DNA of 9,655 bases from Bacteroidota bacterium (GTDB lineage Bacteria; Bacteroidota; Bacteroidia; SpSt-205; S141-50): positions 1 through 9,655 of the forward strand of contig WFXK01000375.1 of NCBI GenBank assembly GCA_015490695.1, in the 5' to 3' direction. Numbering within the stretch: the stretch's first letter is position 1; each line of letters opens with the position of its first letter. Shown here one piece after another: positions 1-5,700 of the stretch. Both the position numbers and the translations under genes were made by a program. The notes beneath the pieces are model-generated. The model saw only the letters and a program-made list of their open reading frames with translations. It had not been told where the DNA came from and made no database searches.

Positions 1-31
1 GCCATAGAAAATCTTGTTTGGTTAAAGGCAT
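1..31 (-). CDS. Start of an unidentified downstream gene (partial)
   Basis: On the minus strand an ATG at 31-29 follows the kdsC stop codon (TAG, 35-33) after a single base and opens a frame that stays open to the window edge: M-P-L-T-K-Q-D-F-L-W, then one base. A start one base after the previous stop fits the tight packing of this minus-strand run and suggests a co-transcribed gene. Ten residues are far too few to identify a product, so no function is proposed. The call rests only on the position of the ATG and the open frame, and could be a chance ATG. Confidence 0.35.
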   Translation of the reverse strand, partial: MPLTKQDFLW

Positions 32-32
32 A

Positions 33-533
33 CTACCATAAGCCTTGGCTTTGAAGAACAGTTTGAATGACTTCTCTGACGCATCCTTGTCCTCCATTGT
101 GTTTTGTAATCCAGTCGGCGATGGCACGGACTGCTTCGTCTGCATCGGCAGGAACAACCGCTATGCCCGCTAATTGTAAAACCTCTAAATCTAATAAATC
201 ATCACCAATGTAAAGAGTTTGCTCAAACGATAAATTCTGGGTTTTACAAAATTGTTTGAAGGCTGTTGCTTTATCCTCTAATCGTTCATAAATGTGTTGG
301 ATACCCAGACTTTGTAGTCGTTTTTTTACTACTGAAGAGCCGCCTCCGGTGAAGACAGCTAATAAAAAGCCTTTTTTTACAGCATATTGGATGGCATAAC
401 CGTCGCGCACATGCATTTTTCTAAGCAGGCTTCCATCTTGTGCGATAAGCAGTGTGCCATCGGTGAGCACACCATCAACATCCATAGCAATACAGCGGAT
501 GCTTCGTAATCGCTCAAGAGGTGGTACTTTCAA
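33..533 (-). CDS. kdsC: KdsC-type HAD phosphatase (Kdo 8-phosphate phosphatase)
   Basis: Probable 3-deoxy-D-manno-octulosonate 8-phosphate phosphatase, a cytosolic C0-type HAD enzyme that releases phosphate from Kdo-8-P in the lipopolysaccharide inner-core sugar pathway. The 166 residues match the usual size of these capless enzymes. HAD motif I is D18-V-D20-G-V-L-T-D, followed by the H-V-R-D-G segment (41-45) typical of KdsC, motif II T62-G-G-G, the motif III lysine K88, and G110-D-D for the metal site. The start is a TTG at 533-531: the only internal ATG (485) would remove the first beta strand, and no ATG lies upstream in frame before a stop. The start lies inside the end of tal (20-bp overlap), so the two are probably translationally coupled. 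Related HAD phosphatases on similar sugar phosphates cannot be excluded, but length and the H-V-R-D-G segment favour KdsC. Confidence 0.88.
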   Translation of the reverse strand: MKVPPLERLRSIRCIAMDVDGVLTDGTLLIAQDGSLLRKMHVRDGYAIQYAVKKGFLLAVFTGGGSSVVKKRLQSLGIQHIYERLEDKATAFKQFCKTQNLSFEQTLYIGDDLLDLEVLQLAGIAVVPADADEAVRAIADWITKHNGGQGCVREVIQTVLQSQGLW

Positions 534-1173
534 GATGTTTACGATAATCGCTCAAGAATCGTTCTAAACCAATGTCTGTTAAAGGATGTTTAAAGAGTTG
601 TTGAAGTACCTTAAAAGGCATTGTTGCAACATCAGCCCCTGCTTCTGCGCTGGCAATCACATGCTTAGGATGGCGAATGCTGGCGGCTAAAATCTGGGTC
701 TCAAAACCATAGTTATCAAAAATAAGGCGGATTTGTTTAATAAGGGCAATCCCGTCGTGCCCGATGTCATCTAAGCGTCCTAAGAAAGGACTTACGTAAG
801 TTGCTCCTGCTTTAGCAGCTAACAACGCTTGCGCAGGGGAAAAAATTAAGGTGCAGTTTGTCCGTATGCCTAATTGACTCAGAGTAGCGATGGCTTTAAC
901 CCCGTCAGGAATCATAGGAATCTTTACAACAATATTAGGATGGATGTTTGCTAATTGTTTCGCTTCTTCTACCATGGCTTCGTAGTCTGTAGCGATGACT
1001 TCGGCGCTGACGTCGCCCGATACGATTTCACAAATTTTTCTATAGTGGCTCTCGGGGTCGGAAACCCCTGCTTTCGCCATTAAAGTGGGATTAGTAGTAA
1101 CGCCATCTAAAATCCCGTATGCAACAGCTTCTTGAATCTCTGTTAAGTCTGCTGTATCTAAGAAGAAACGCAT
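514..1173 (-). CDS. tal: Transaldolase, small TalC/FSA-like subfamily
   Basis: A 219-residue TIM-barrel class I aldolase that moves a dihydroxyacetone unit between sugar phosphates in the non-oxidative pentose phosphate pathway. Visible family features are F-L-D-T-A-D (4-9), G-V-T-T-N-P-T (24-30), the Schiff-base lysine in I-V-V-K84-I-P, T-N-C-T-L-I-F-S (105-112) and S-P-F-L-G-R-L-D-D (128-136). This subfamily is often annotated as fructose-6-phosphate aldolase. Compared with E. coli FsaA from memory, the FsaA Gln59 position is Glu58 here and the Tyr131 position is Phe130. Both are the residues seen in true transaldolases, so transaldolase activity is the better call. An AAGGA Shine-Dalgarno-like sequence lies 6 nt before the ATG. 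It has its own promoter and probably heads a transcript that continues into kdsC. Confidence 0.9.
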   Translation of the reverse strand: MRFFLDTADLTEIQEAVAYGILDGVTTNPTLMAKAGVSDPESHYRKICEIVSGDVSAEVIATDYEAMVEEAKQLANIHPNIVVKIPMIPDGVKAIATLSQLGIRTNCTLIFSPAQALLAAKAGATYVSPFLGRLDDIGHDGIALIKQIRLIFDNYGFETQILAASIRHPKHVIASAEAGADVATMPFKVLQQLFKHPLTDIGLERFLSDYRKHLESTTS

Positions 1174-1195
1174 AAGAATTCCTTTTTTAGGCTGC

Positions 1196-1226
1196 CAAAA
1201 ATAAAAAGTTTACTCTTTAGAACCAA
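1196..1226 (-). promoter_or_regulatory. Bacteroidota-type promoter of tal
   Basis: On the minus strand a -33 TTG (1226-1224), a spacer of exactly 20 nt and a perfect -7 box TATTTTTG (1203-1196, consensus TAnnTTTG) precede tal. Transcription would start near 1192, leaving a leader of about 19 nt that contains AAGGA at 1184-1180. The -33 element lies within the last codons of the hemerythrin-like gene. Confidence 0.7.
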
Positions 1227-1752
1227 GATAACGCTCTTCTAAAGCGGTGATTACTGCAGCATAATGACTATAAAACGCCTCTCCCATAGCTTCTTCAAGA
1301 TGATGGTACTGCTGCCATAGTTGCTCATCGCTATCGTTGTCTAAATAGATTGTGGCAATTTGGAATAAAACTTGTTCTTCTTTTTGAATGTGTGCGCTTA
1401 GCAAAGTGAGGTACTCGGAAGCAGCTTCTAAAAAAACTTCCCATTTTGCCTGTTGCATCGCTTGTCGCATCTGTGCTAAATAATTTCTCCCTTGCTCATG
1501 TTCATGTAACATCATTGCAACGGGTCCTTGCTCTAAATGATTGTCTTTCTTTATTAAAAAAGGAAAAAAAACTTCCTCTTCCTTTCCATGGTGCCATTTA
1601 TCGGCAAAATCCCGAAAAAAATCTAACAACATACTCAAATCGTTAGAAGCAACACATTGTTGATGTGACAATTGAGCACAGAAATAACGCAACAAATCCA
1701 TTCCCCGCTCTATAATCCTATGCTCTTCTTTTAAGCGATTTATAGACTTCAT
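1210..1752 (-). CDS. Hemerythrin HHE-domain protein
   Basis: A 180-residue cytosolic four-helix-bundle protein of the hemerythrin/HHE cation-binding family, expected to hold a non-haem di-iron centre that binds oxygen or NO or serves in iron handling. The expected ligands are spread along the helices: H11 in K-E-E-H; H55 with E59 in W-H-H-G-K-E-E-E (53-60); H83/H85 in L-H-E-H-E (82-86); and H121 with E125/E126 in H-I-Q-K-E-E. A further helix follows (about 143-175). There is no signal peptide, membrane helix or attached signalling domain. The gene diverges from sufB across a gap carrying tandem Crp/Fnr-like sites, which suggests shared control by oxygen, nitrosative stress or iron-sulfur status; that is inference. 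No Shine-Dalgarno sequence is visible before the ATG. Whether it stores, senses or detoxifies cannot be told from sequence. Confidence 0.85.
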   Translation of the reverse strand: MKSINRLKEEHRIIERGMDLLRYFCAQLSHQQCVASNDLSMLLDFFRDFADKWHHGKEEEVFFPFLIKKDNHLEQGPVAMMLHEHEQGRNYLAQMRQAMQQAKWEVFLEAASEYLTLLSAHIQKEEQVLFQIATIYLDNDSDEQLWQQYHHLEEAMGEAFYSHYAAVITALEERYLGSKE

Positions 1753-1757
1753 AAGCG

Positions 1758-1765
1758 CAATATTA
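1758..1765 (-). promoter_or_regulatory. Possible -7 element of the hemerythrin-like gene
   Basis: TAATATTG on the minus strand matches TAnnTTTG at all but one informative position. No TTG lies at the usual distance upstream; the Crp/Fnr-like site 1786-1803 sits there instead. Transcription would start at about 1752-1755, giving an almost leaderless mRNA, and the centre of that site would fall near -41, the class II activator position. This is a weak call on its own. Confidence 0.4.
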
Positions 1766-1785
1766 TTCCGATATTTTGAACTTTT

Positions 1786-1825
1786 ATGTGAGTTGCATCA
1801 CGTTTCCATGTGCTTTGCATCAAGT
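1786..1825. promoter_or_regulatory. Tandem 18-bp operator, Crp/Fnr-like, between hemerythrin and sufB
   Basis: Site 1 is ATGTGAGTTGCATCACGT (1786-1803) and site 2 is ATGTGCTTTGCATCAAGT (1808-1825). They agree at 15 of 18 positions, lie in the same orientation and are spaced 22 bp, about two helical turns. Site 1 contains TGTGA-N6-TCAC, a close match to the Crp/Fnr-family palindrome; site 2 is a degenerate version (TGTGC-N6-TCAA). Relative to the predicted hemerythrin start the centres fall near -41 and -63; relative to the sufB start they fall near -67 and -45. Activation of the hemerythrin-like gene by two tandem dimers is the simplest reading. The regulator is not in this window. Confidence 0.55.
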
Positions 1826-1839
1826 CTTGAAGGTTTCAA
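1820..1839. repeat. Overlapping inverted repeats at the sufB -33 region
   Basis: TCAAG-t-CTTGA (1820-1830) is a perfect 5-bp inverted repeat with a 1-nt centre, and TTGAA-ggt-TTCAA (1827-1839) is a perfect 5-bp inverted repeat with a 3-nt centre. They share bases 1827-1830 and cover the TTG -33 element of the sufB promoter. A repressor site here would block sufB, but repeats this short in AT-rich DNA also arise by chance. Confidence 0.3.
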
Positions 1840-1857
1840 AATTTCCTCTTAACTTTG
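1827..1857 (+). promoter_or_regulatory. Bacteroidota-type promoter of sufB
   Basis: TTG at 1827-1829, a 20-nt spacer and a perfect TAACTTTG at 1850-1857 form a complete Bacteroidota vegetative promoter. Transcription is expected near 1861-1863. This decides the sufB start: the in-frame TTG at 1855 lies inside the -7 box and upstream of the transcript, so the ATG at 1885 must be used, with a leader of roughly 22 nt. Confidence 0.75.
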
Positions 1858-1884
1858 CAATCTAAACTTAGTCTAAATAAGGTT

Positions 1885-3324
1885 ATGAGTGAAGAGGCAT
1901 TGATAAAGCAGTACACGGAGCGGGAGTATGCTTATGGATTTTCTTTAGCCATAGAAGAAGAATTAGCCCCTAAGGGGCTTAATGAGGACATCATTCGTTT
2001 TATTTCTGAGAAGAAAAACGAGCCTGAATGGTTATTGAATTGGCGTTTAAGAGCGTATAGAGCATGGAAAAAGATGCAAGAGCCTAAATGGCAAAATGTT
2101 TATTATCCACCTATAGATTATCAGGCAATCCACTATTATGCTGCACCAAAGAAACCTCGTTATAAAAGTTTAGATGAAGTTCCTAAGGAGATTTTAGATA
2201 TGTTTGAGCGCTTAGGGGTTCCGCTTAAAGAGCGGGCAGCCTTAGCAGGCGTCGCCGTAGACGCTGTCATGGATAGCGTATCCGTCGCTACTTCCTACAA
2301 AGAAGAGTTAAAAAAATTAGGCATCATCTTTTGCTCCATCAGTGAAGCGATTCAAGAGTACCCTGATTTAGTGCGGAAATACTTAGGAACAGTCGTTCCT
2401 TATAATGATAACTTTTTTGCGGCATTGAACTCTGCTGTGTTTAGCGATGGCTCTTTTGTCTATATCCCTAAGGGCGTTCGCTGCCCTATGGAGCTTTCTA
2501 CCTATTTCCGTATTAACGCAGCCAACACAGGACAATTTGAACGAACACTCATCATTGCGGATGAAGGTAGTTACGTCAGCTATTTAGAAGGCTGTACTGC
2601 ACCCATGCGCGATGAAAATCAATTGCATGCTGCCGTTGTAGAACTCATCGCCTTAGATGGTGCCATGATTAAATATTCCACAGTGCAAAATTGGTATCCA
2701 GGCGATAAAGAAGGCCGTGGCGGTATCTATAACTTTGTTACGAAACGGGGTATCTGCAAAGGAAAACACAGCCGTATCCAATGGATTCAAGTAGAAACAG
2801 GTTCTGCTATCACATGGAAGTATCCCAGCGTTTACTTAGTAGGGGACCACAGTGTAGGGGAATTCTACAGTGTTGCCCTCACGACAAACTTCCAACAAGC
2901 CGATACAGGAACCAAAATCATCCATATTGGTAAACACACCCGTTCCCGAATCGTTTCTAAAGGGATTTCTGCAGGGAAAAGTCAAAACACTTATAGAGGA
3001 TTAGTAAAAATAACGAAGAAGGCTGTAAAAGCCCAAAACTATTCTCAATGCGATTCCTTACTGATAGGCGACCAATGTGGAGCGCATACATTCCCTTATT
3101 TGGAGTCTGAGCGAGCCGATGCGGAGATTCAGCACGAGGCAACTACTTCTAAAATCAATGAAGAGATGTTATTTTATTGTCGTCAGCGCGGTTTAGACAC
3201 AGAACAAGCAGTAGAGTTGATTGTAAATGGTTTTTGCAAAGAGGTTATGGAGTTATTACCTATGGAGTTTGCTGTTGAAGCACGGAAGTTATTAGGGATT
3301 AAGTTGGAGGGAAGTGTAGGCTAA
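1885..3324 (+). CDS. sufB: SufB, Fe-S cluster assembly scaffold protein
   Basis: Core subunit of the SufBCD complex, which builds iron-sulfur clusters in the cytosol. From the ATG at 1885 the product has 479 residues, close to the family norm of about 480-495. The central beta-helix and C-terminal helical domain are intact. Family landmarks are Y-L-E-G-C-T-A-P with C237, S-Q-C-D-S-L-L-I-G with C389, A-H-T-F-P-Y (400-405) and Q-H-E-A-T with E418. By my recollection these correspond to E. coli SufB Cys254, Cys405 and Glu434, used in sulfur transfer and cluster formation. A longer frame beginning at TTG 1855 is excluded by the promoter. The gene stands alone: no sufC, sufD or sufS follows, since the next gene, tamL, is convergent and its stop codon directly abuts this one. 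SufB is distinguished from the related SufD by its two conserved cysteine motifs. Confidence 0.96.
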   Translation: MSEEALIKQYTEREYAYGFSLAIEEELAPKGLNEDIIRFISEKKNEPEWLLNWRLRAYRAWKKMQEPKWQNVYYPPIDYQAIHYYAAPKKPRYKSLDEVPKEILDMFERLGVPLKERAALAGVAVDAVMDSVSVATSYKEELKKLGIIFCSISEAIQEYPDLVRKYLGTVVPYNDNFFAALNSAVFSDGSFVYIPKGVRCPMELSTYFRINAANTGQFERTLIIADEGSYVSYLEGCTAPMRDENQLHAAVVELIALDGAMIKYSTVQNWYPGDKEGRGGIYNFVTKRGICKGKHSRIQWIQVETGSAITWKYPSVYLVGDHSVGEFYSVALTTNFQQADTGTKIIHIGKHTRSRIVSKGISAGKSQNTYRGLVKITKKAVKAQNYSQCDSLLIGDQCGAHTFPYLESERADAEIQHEATTSKINEEMLFYCRQRGLDTEQAVELIVNGFCKEVMELLPMEFAVEARKLLGIKLEGSVG

Positions 3325-5700
3325 TTAGAAAGGATAGCCGATACCTACATTGTATTGAATGCGTGCACCGCCAATATCATGCCATTTTTTGACGACAAAA
3401 TCTTGGATGTCAGGAGCATAGAGTTGTTGTGCAATATCAAAGCGCATGATAAAGTAATCAAAGTCAAGACGGATGCCGATGCCGGCATCCCAGCCTAATT
3501 GTAGCGTACGGGTACTTAATAGTCCTCTGGGGTCTTCAAAAGCGCTGCCTGGAGCAAACCAAACATTGCCCGCTTCTACAAACACCGCTCCCTCTACATA
3601 AGAAAATAAAGGCTGACGATACTCCCACGCAACTTCAAAAACATATTCCCCACCAGGAGTAATTAAATTGGACGACACGGTATCAAAACGGAAAAGTCCT
3701 GGTCCTAAGGTACCATTTTGCCATGCTCGCATGCTATTTAATCCACCTAAGAAATAACGCTCTTCAAAAGGTACCATTAAACTATAAGGTCCTCTACCAG
3801 CAATCCCAAGATGGAGCCTTACTAAAGAAGCACCTTTTAGTAGTGCAAAAGGAAAACGACGACGATATTCTGCATAGGCTTTCCAGTATTGTCCGTAGTT
3901 AATTGTTCCGTCTAATAAGCCGTCATAAATAGAGCCGTCTCCCCTACCCTGCTGGTTTCTTATCCAATCTAACAAAAGCGGAAGTGTACCACCAAAACCC
4001 ACGCCAAACTGAATAAATTGCCCAGGAACTACTAAATCTTTTTCATAATCTTTTTGAAGGGTCAAATTATACAAAAATCCTGTGTTATAACGAGGGATGT
4101 AGTCTCTGATGACAAAAGTACGGATGTTTGTTGGTAGATTAAACAAAATTTCTTGGAAAACGGGCGACAAACGACTATCCACTCGGTTAATGTTAATTAA
4201 AGAGATTTGTCCATAGGCTTGCCATCCTTTAAACGCTTTTCCAAGCGGTTGTTCATAACGATAAGAGTACTGAAAAGCAATTTGTGTACGACTAAACTCT
4301 GCTCTTTGTTCTGTTGTATGGGAAAATTGTAAAAGGGTTGTTGGGGCAATTAATTGTTGGGTCCAGCGGCTTATAAGCCACATGCGTGGAATGCGAAGCA
4401 CAATCCGCTGATTGAATTGAAAAAAATACTGCGTCTCTGCCGTAGGGTCAGGCTTATAAAAACGTAAGTTCCCATTAAAATGAATCCTTAATTGCTCCGC
4501 TTTACGAAAAAGACTTCGGTCTGTCAAACTAAAAGCAACGCCAAACCCCGGTAAATTAGCATTTAGTTGATTGTCCGAAGATTGGAATCCTTCTATCCCC
4601 AAAAGCACTCCCCAACGAGGACGCGTCCGTAAAGTTAAACGAGCATACAGGCTTTGCCATTCAAAATTAGGAAAGTATTGCCAATATACGGTGCTGAACA
4701 TCCCTAACTCATATAACTTTTGACGGGTTGTTTCAAAAAGGCTCTTTTTAAATAGCAAGCCCTCCTTTGTTGGACACACTTGAATATAGCGCAATACATA
4801 AGGCAGTTTTATCATCCACAACGTTTTAGGTTCTATTTGAATATCCCAGAAACAATAGCGAGACTTCACATAATCATTTCGTTGAAAATTTTGTTCAAAA
4901 GGATTGTTGTCTTCAATTGCAATGGTGATGCTGTCTACAATCATGATTAAATTAGAATCGGGTAGATGGACTTGCAGCCAGAGTTTTCCTTGAGTGGTGT
5001 CTATCCAATAAGAAACGTTTTCTGGAGAAAAGGCGAAAAATCCGTTTTCTTGCGCTAAATCAGCAATTTGCAAACGGGTTTTTCCTAAACCACTTTCATC
5101 ATAAGGTGCTCCTTTTTGAATGTAAGGTAATTTCCCTTGAGCATAAGCACTATCCAATAAACGCAATAAAGTCGCATCTTGTGTCTTGAAAGAAACGCTA
5201 TCGTAGTAGTAACGTTTTCCTTCTTGAATACGAAAAATAATTTCCACTTTCCGTGGTTGTAAACGCAAAGAACGAACAACCGCTTGAACCTGAGTGTGGA
5301 AAAAACCCTTAGAAAAATAAAAACGTTTTAAGTTCTCAATATCTTTTATTAACTGCGTTTCTGAAAGTACAGCAGGCGGCTCTCCTAATTCCATAAGTAA
5401 ATGGGCTGTAGCTTCCAACCATCTTTGATAAAAACCAAAAGGAACTTTTCGGGAGGTATCTTTTAATAAAGTTTGTCCTAAGGTGTAAAGATGGAGATAG
5501 TAAGGAAAAAAAATGATTTTTTTATTTGGTGCGGTACGGACTAAGGGGGCTAAGCGCTCTTCATCAAAAGTTTGATTACCCTCAAAACGGGGGTAACGGG
5601 CTACAAGCCATTGGTCATGACTAAGATACTGCAATGGATTGCAGCCCACAATAAAAACGCTTAACATTGCCGCAAATGCCCTTTCCCGGAAAGCAAACAT
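3325..5700 (-). CDS. tamL: TamL-like outer membrane lipoprotein, BamA/TamA (Omp85) family
   Basis: A 791-residue Omp85-family outer membrane protein with the lipoprotein signal peptide that marks the Bacteroidota TamL form of TamA, a partner of TamB in outer membrane biogenesis. From the ATG at 5700 the N-terminus has arginines (R5, R7), a short hydrophobic stretch and the lipobox F-I-V-G-C20, giving an acylated cysteine. POTRA-type repeats occupy roughly residues 60-260, and alternating aromatic beta strands fill about 350-791, ending in ...V-G-I-G-Y-P-F. The Omp85 lid-loop region is visible as R-Y-F-L-G-G-L-N-S-M-R-A-W, where M-R-A-W stands in for the usual V-R-G-F/Y. A TTG at 5724 would add eight residues; the ATG gives a normal 20-residue signal and a sensible leader. 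The third in-frame start (5667) would leave no charged region. The 5' end overlaps the divergent methyltransferase gene by 25 bp. No surface-export K-(D/E) motif follows the cysteine. Confidence 0.87.
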   Translation of the reverse strand: MFAFRERAFAAMLSVFIVGCNPLQYLSHDQWLVARYPRFEGNQTFDEERLAPLVRTAPNKKIIFFPYYLHLYTLGQTLLKDTSRKVPFGFYQRWLEATAHLLMELGEPPAVLSETQLIKDIENLKRFYFSKGFFHTQVQAVVRSLRLQPRKVEIIFRIQEGKRYYYDSVSFKTQDATLLRLLDSAYAQGKLPYIQKGAPYDESGLGKTRLQIADLAQENGFFAFSPENVSYWIDTTQGKLWLQVHLPDSNLIMIVDSITIAIEDNNPFEQNFQRNDYVKSRYCFWDIQIEPKTLWMIKLPYVLRYIQVCPTKEGLLFKKSLFETTRQKLYELGMFSTVYWQYFPNFEWQSLYARLTLRTRPRWGVLLGIEGFQSSDNQLNANLPGFGVAFSLTDRSLFRKAEQLRIHFNGNLRFYKPDPTAETQYFFQFNQRIVLRIPRMWLISRWTQQLIAPTTLLQFSHTTEQRAEFSRTQIAFQYSYRYEQPLGKAFKGWQAYGQISLININRVDSRLSPVFQEILFNLPTNIRTFVIRDYIPRYNTGFLYNLTLQKDYEKDLVVPGQFIQFGVGFGGTLPLLLDWIRNQQGRGDGSIYDGLLDGTINYGQYWKAYAEYRRRFPFALLKGASLVRLHLGIAGRGPYSLMVPFEERYFLGGLNSMRAWQNGTLGPGLFRFDTVSSNLITPGGEYVFEVAWEYRQPLFSYVEGAVFVEAGNVWFAPGSAFEDPRGLLSTRTLQLGWDAGIGIRLDFDYFIMRFDIAQQLYAPDIQDFVVKKWHDIGGARIQYNVGIGYPF
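5639..5669 (+). promoter_or_regulatory. Probable promoter of the RNA methyltransferase gene, inside tamL
   Basis: TTG at 5639-5641, a 20-nt spacer and TAACATTG at 5662-5669 (one mismatch to TAnnTTTG) lie inside the first codons of tamL on the opposite strand. The expected start of transcription, about 5673-5676, coincides with the ATG at 5676, so the mRNA would be leaderless or nearly so. The in-frame TTG at 5667 falls in the -7 box and is therefore unlikely to be the start codon. Confidence 0.5.

Noticed and set aside
24..39. Minus-strand ATG at 39-37 as start of the downstream gene
   Set aside because: This frame reads ATG-GTA-GTA-TGC-CTT-TAA and stops after five codons.
1855..1884. Longer sufB frame beginning at TTG 1855
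   Set aside because: The TTG is part of the -7 box TAACTTTG and lies upstream of the expected transcription start. The ATG at 1885 gives the normal SufB N-terminus.
1965..1979. GC-rich palindrome AGCCCCTAAGGGGCT in early sufB
   Set aside because: It folds into a 6-bp stem with a 3-nt loop but has no T tract and encodes ordinary SufB residues. A regulatory role cannot be argued without comparison.
2957..3142. Minus-strand open frame inside sufB, and similar short open frames inside other genes (1446-1646, 5085-5279, 5897-6115, 6976-7158, 7858-8082, 8297-8479, 8893-9087)
   Set aside because: Each lies wholly within a well-supported gene on another frame and shows no recognisable family or convincing start context.
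3471..3490. Inverted repeat around the 12-bp palindrome GATGCCGGCATC in tamL, 150 bp past the sufB stop
   Set aside because: It is explained by repeated Gly-Ile codons (G-I-G-I) in a barrel strand, and no T tract follows on either strand, so it is not a terminator.
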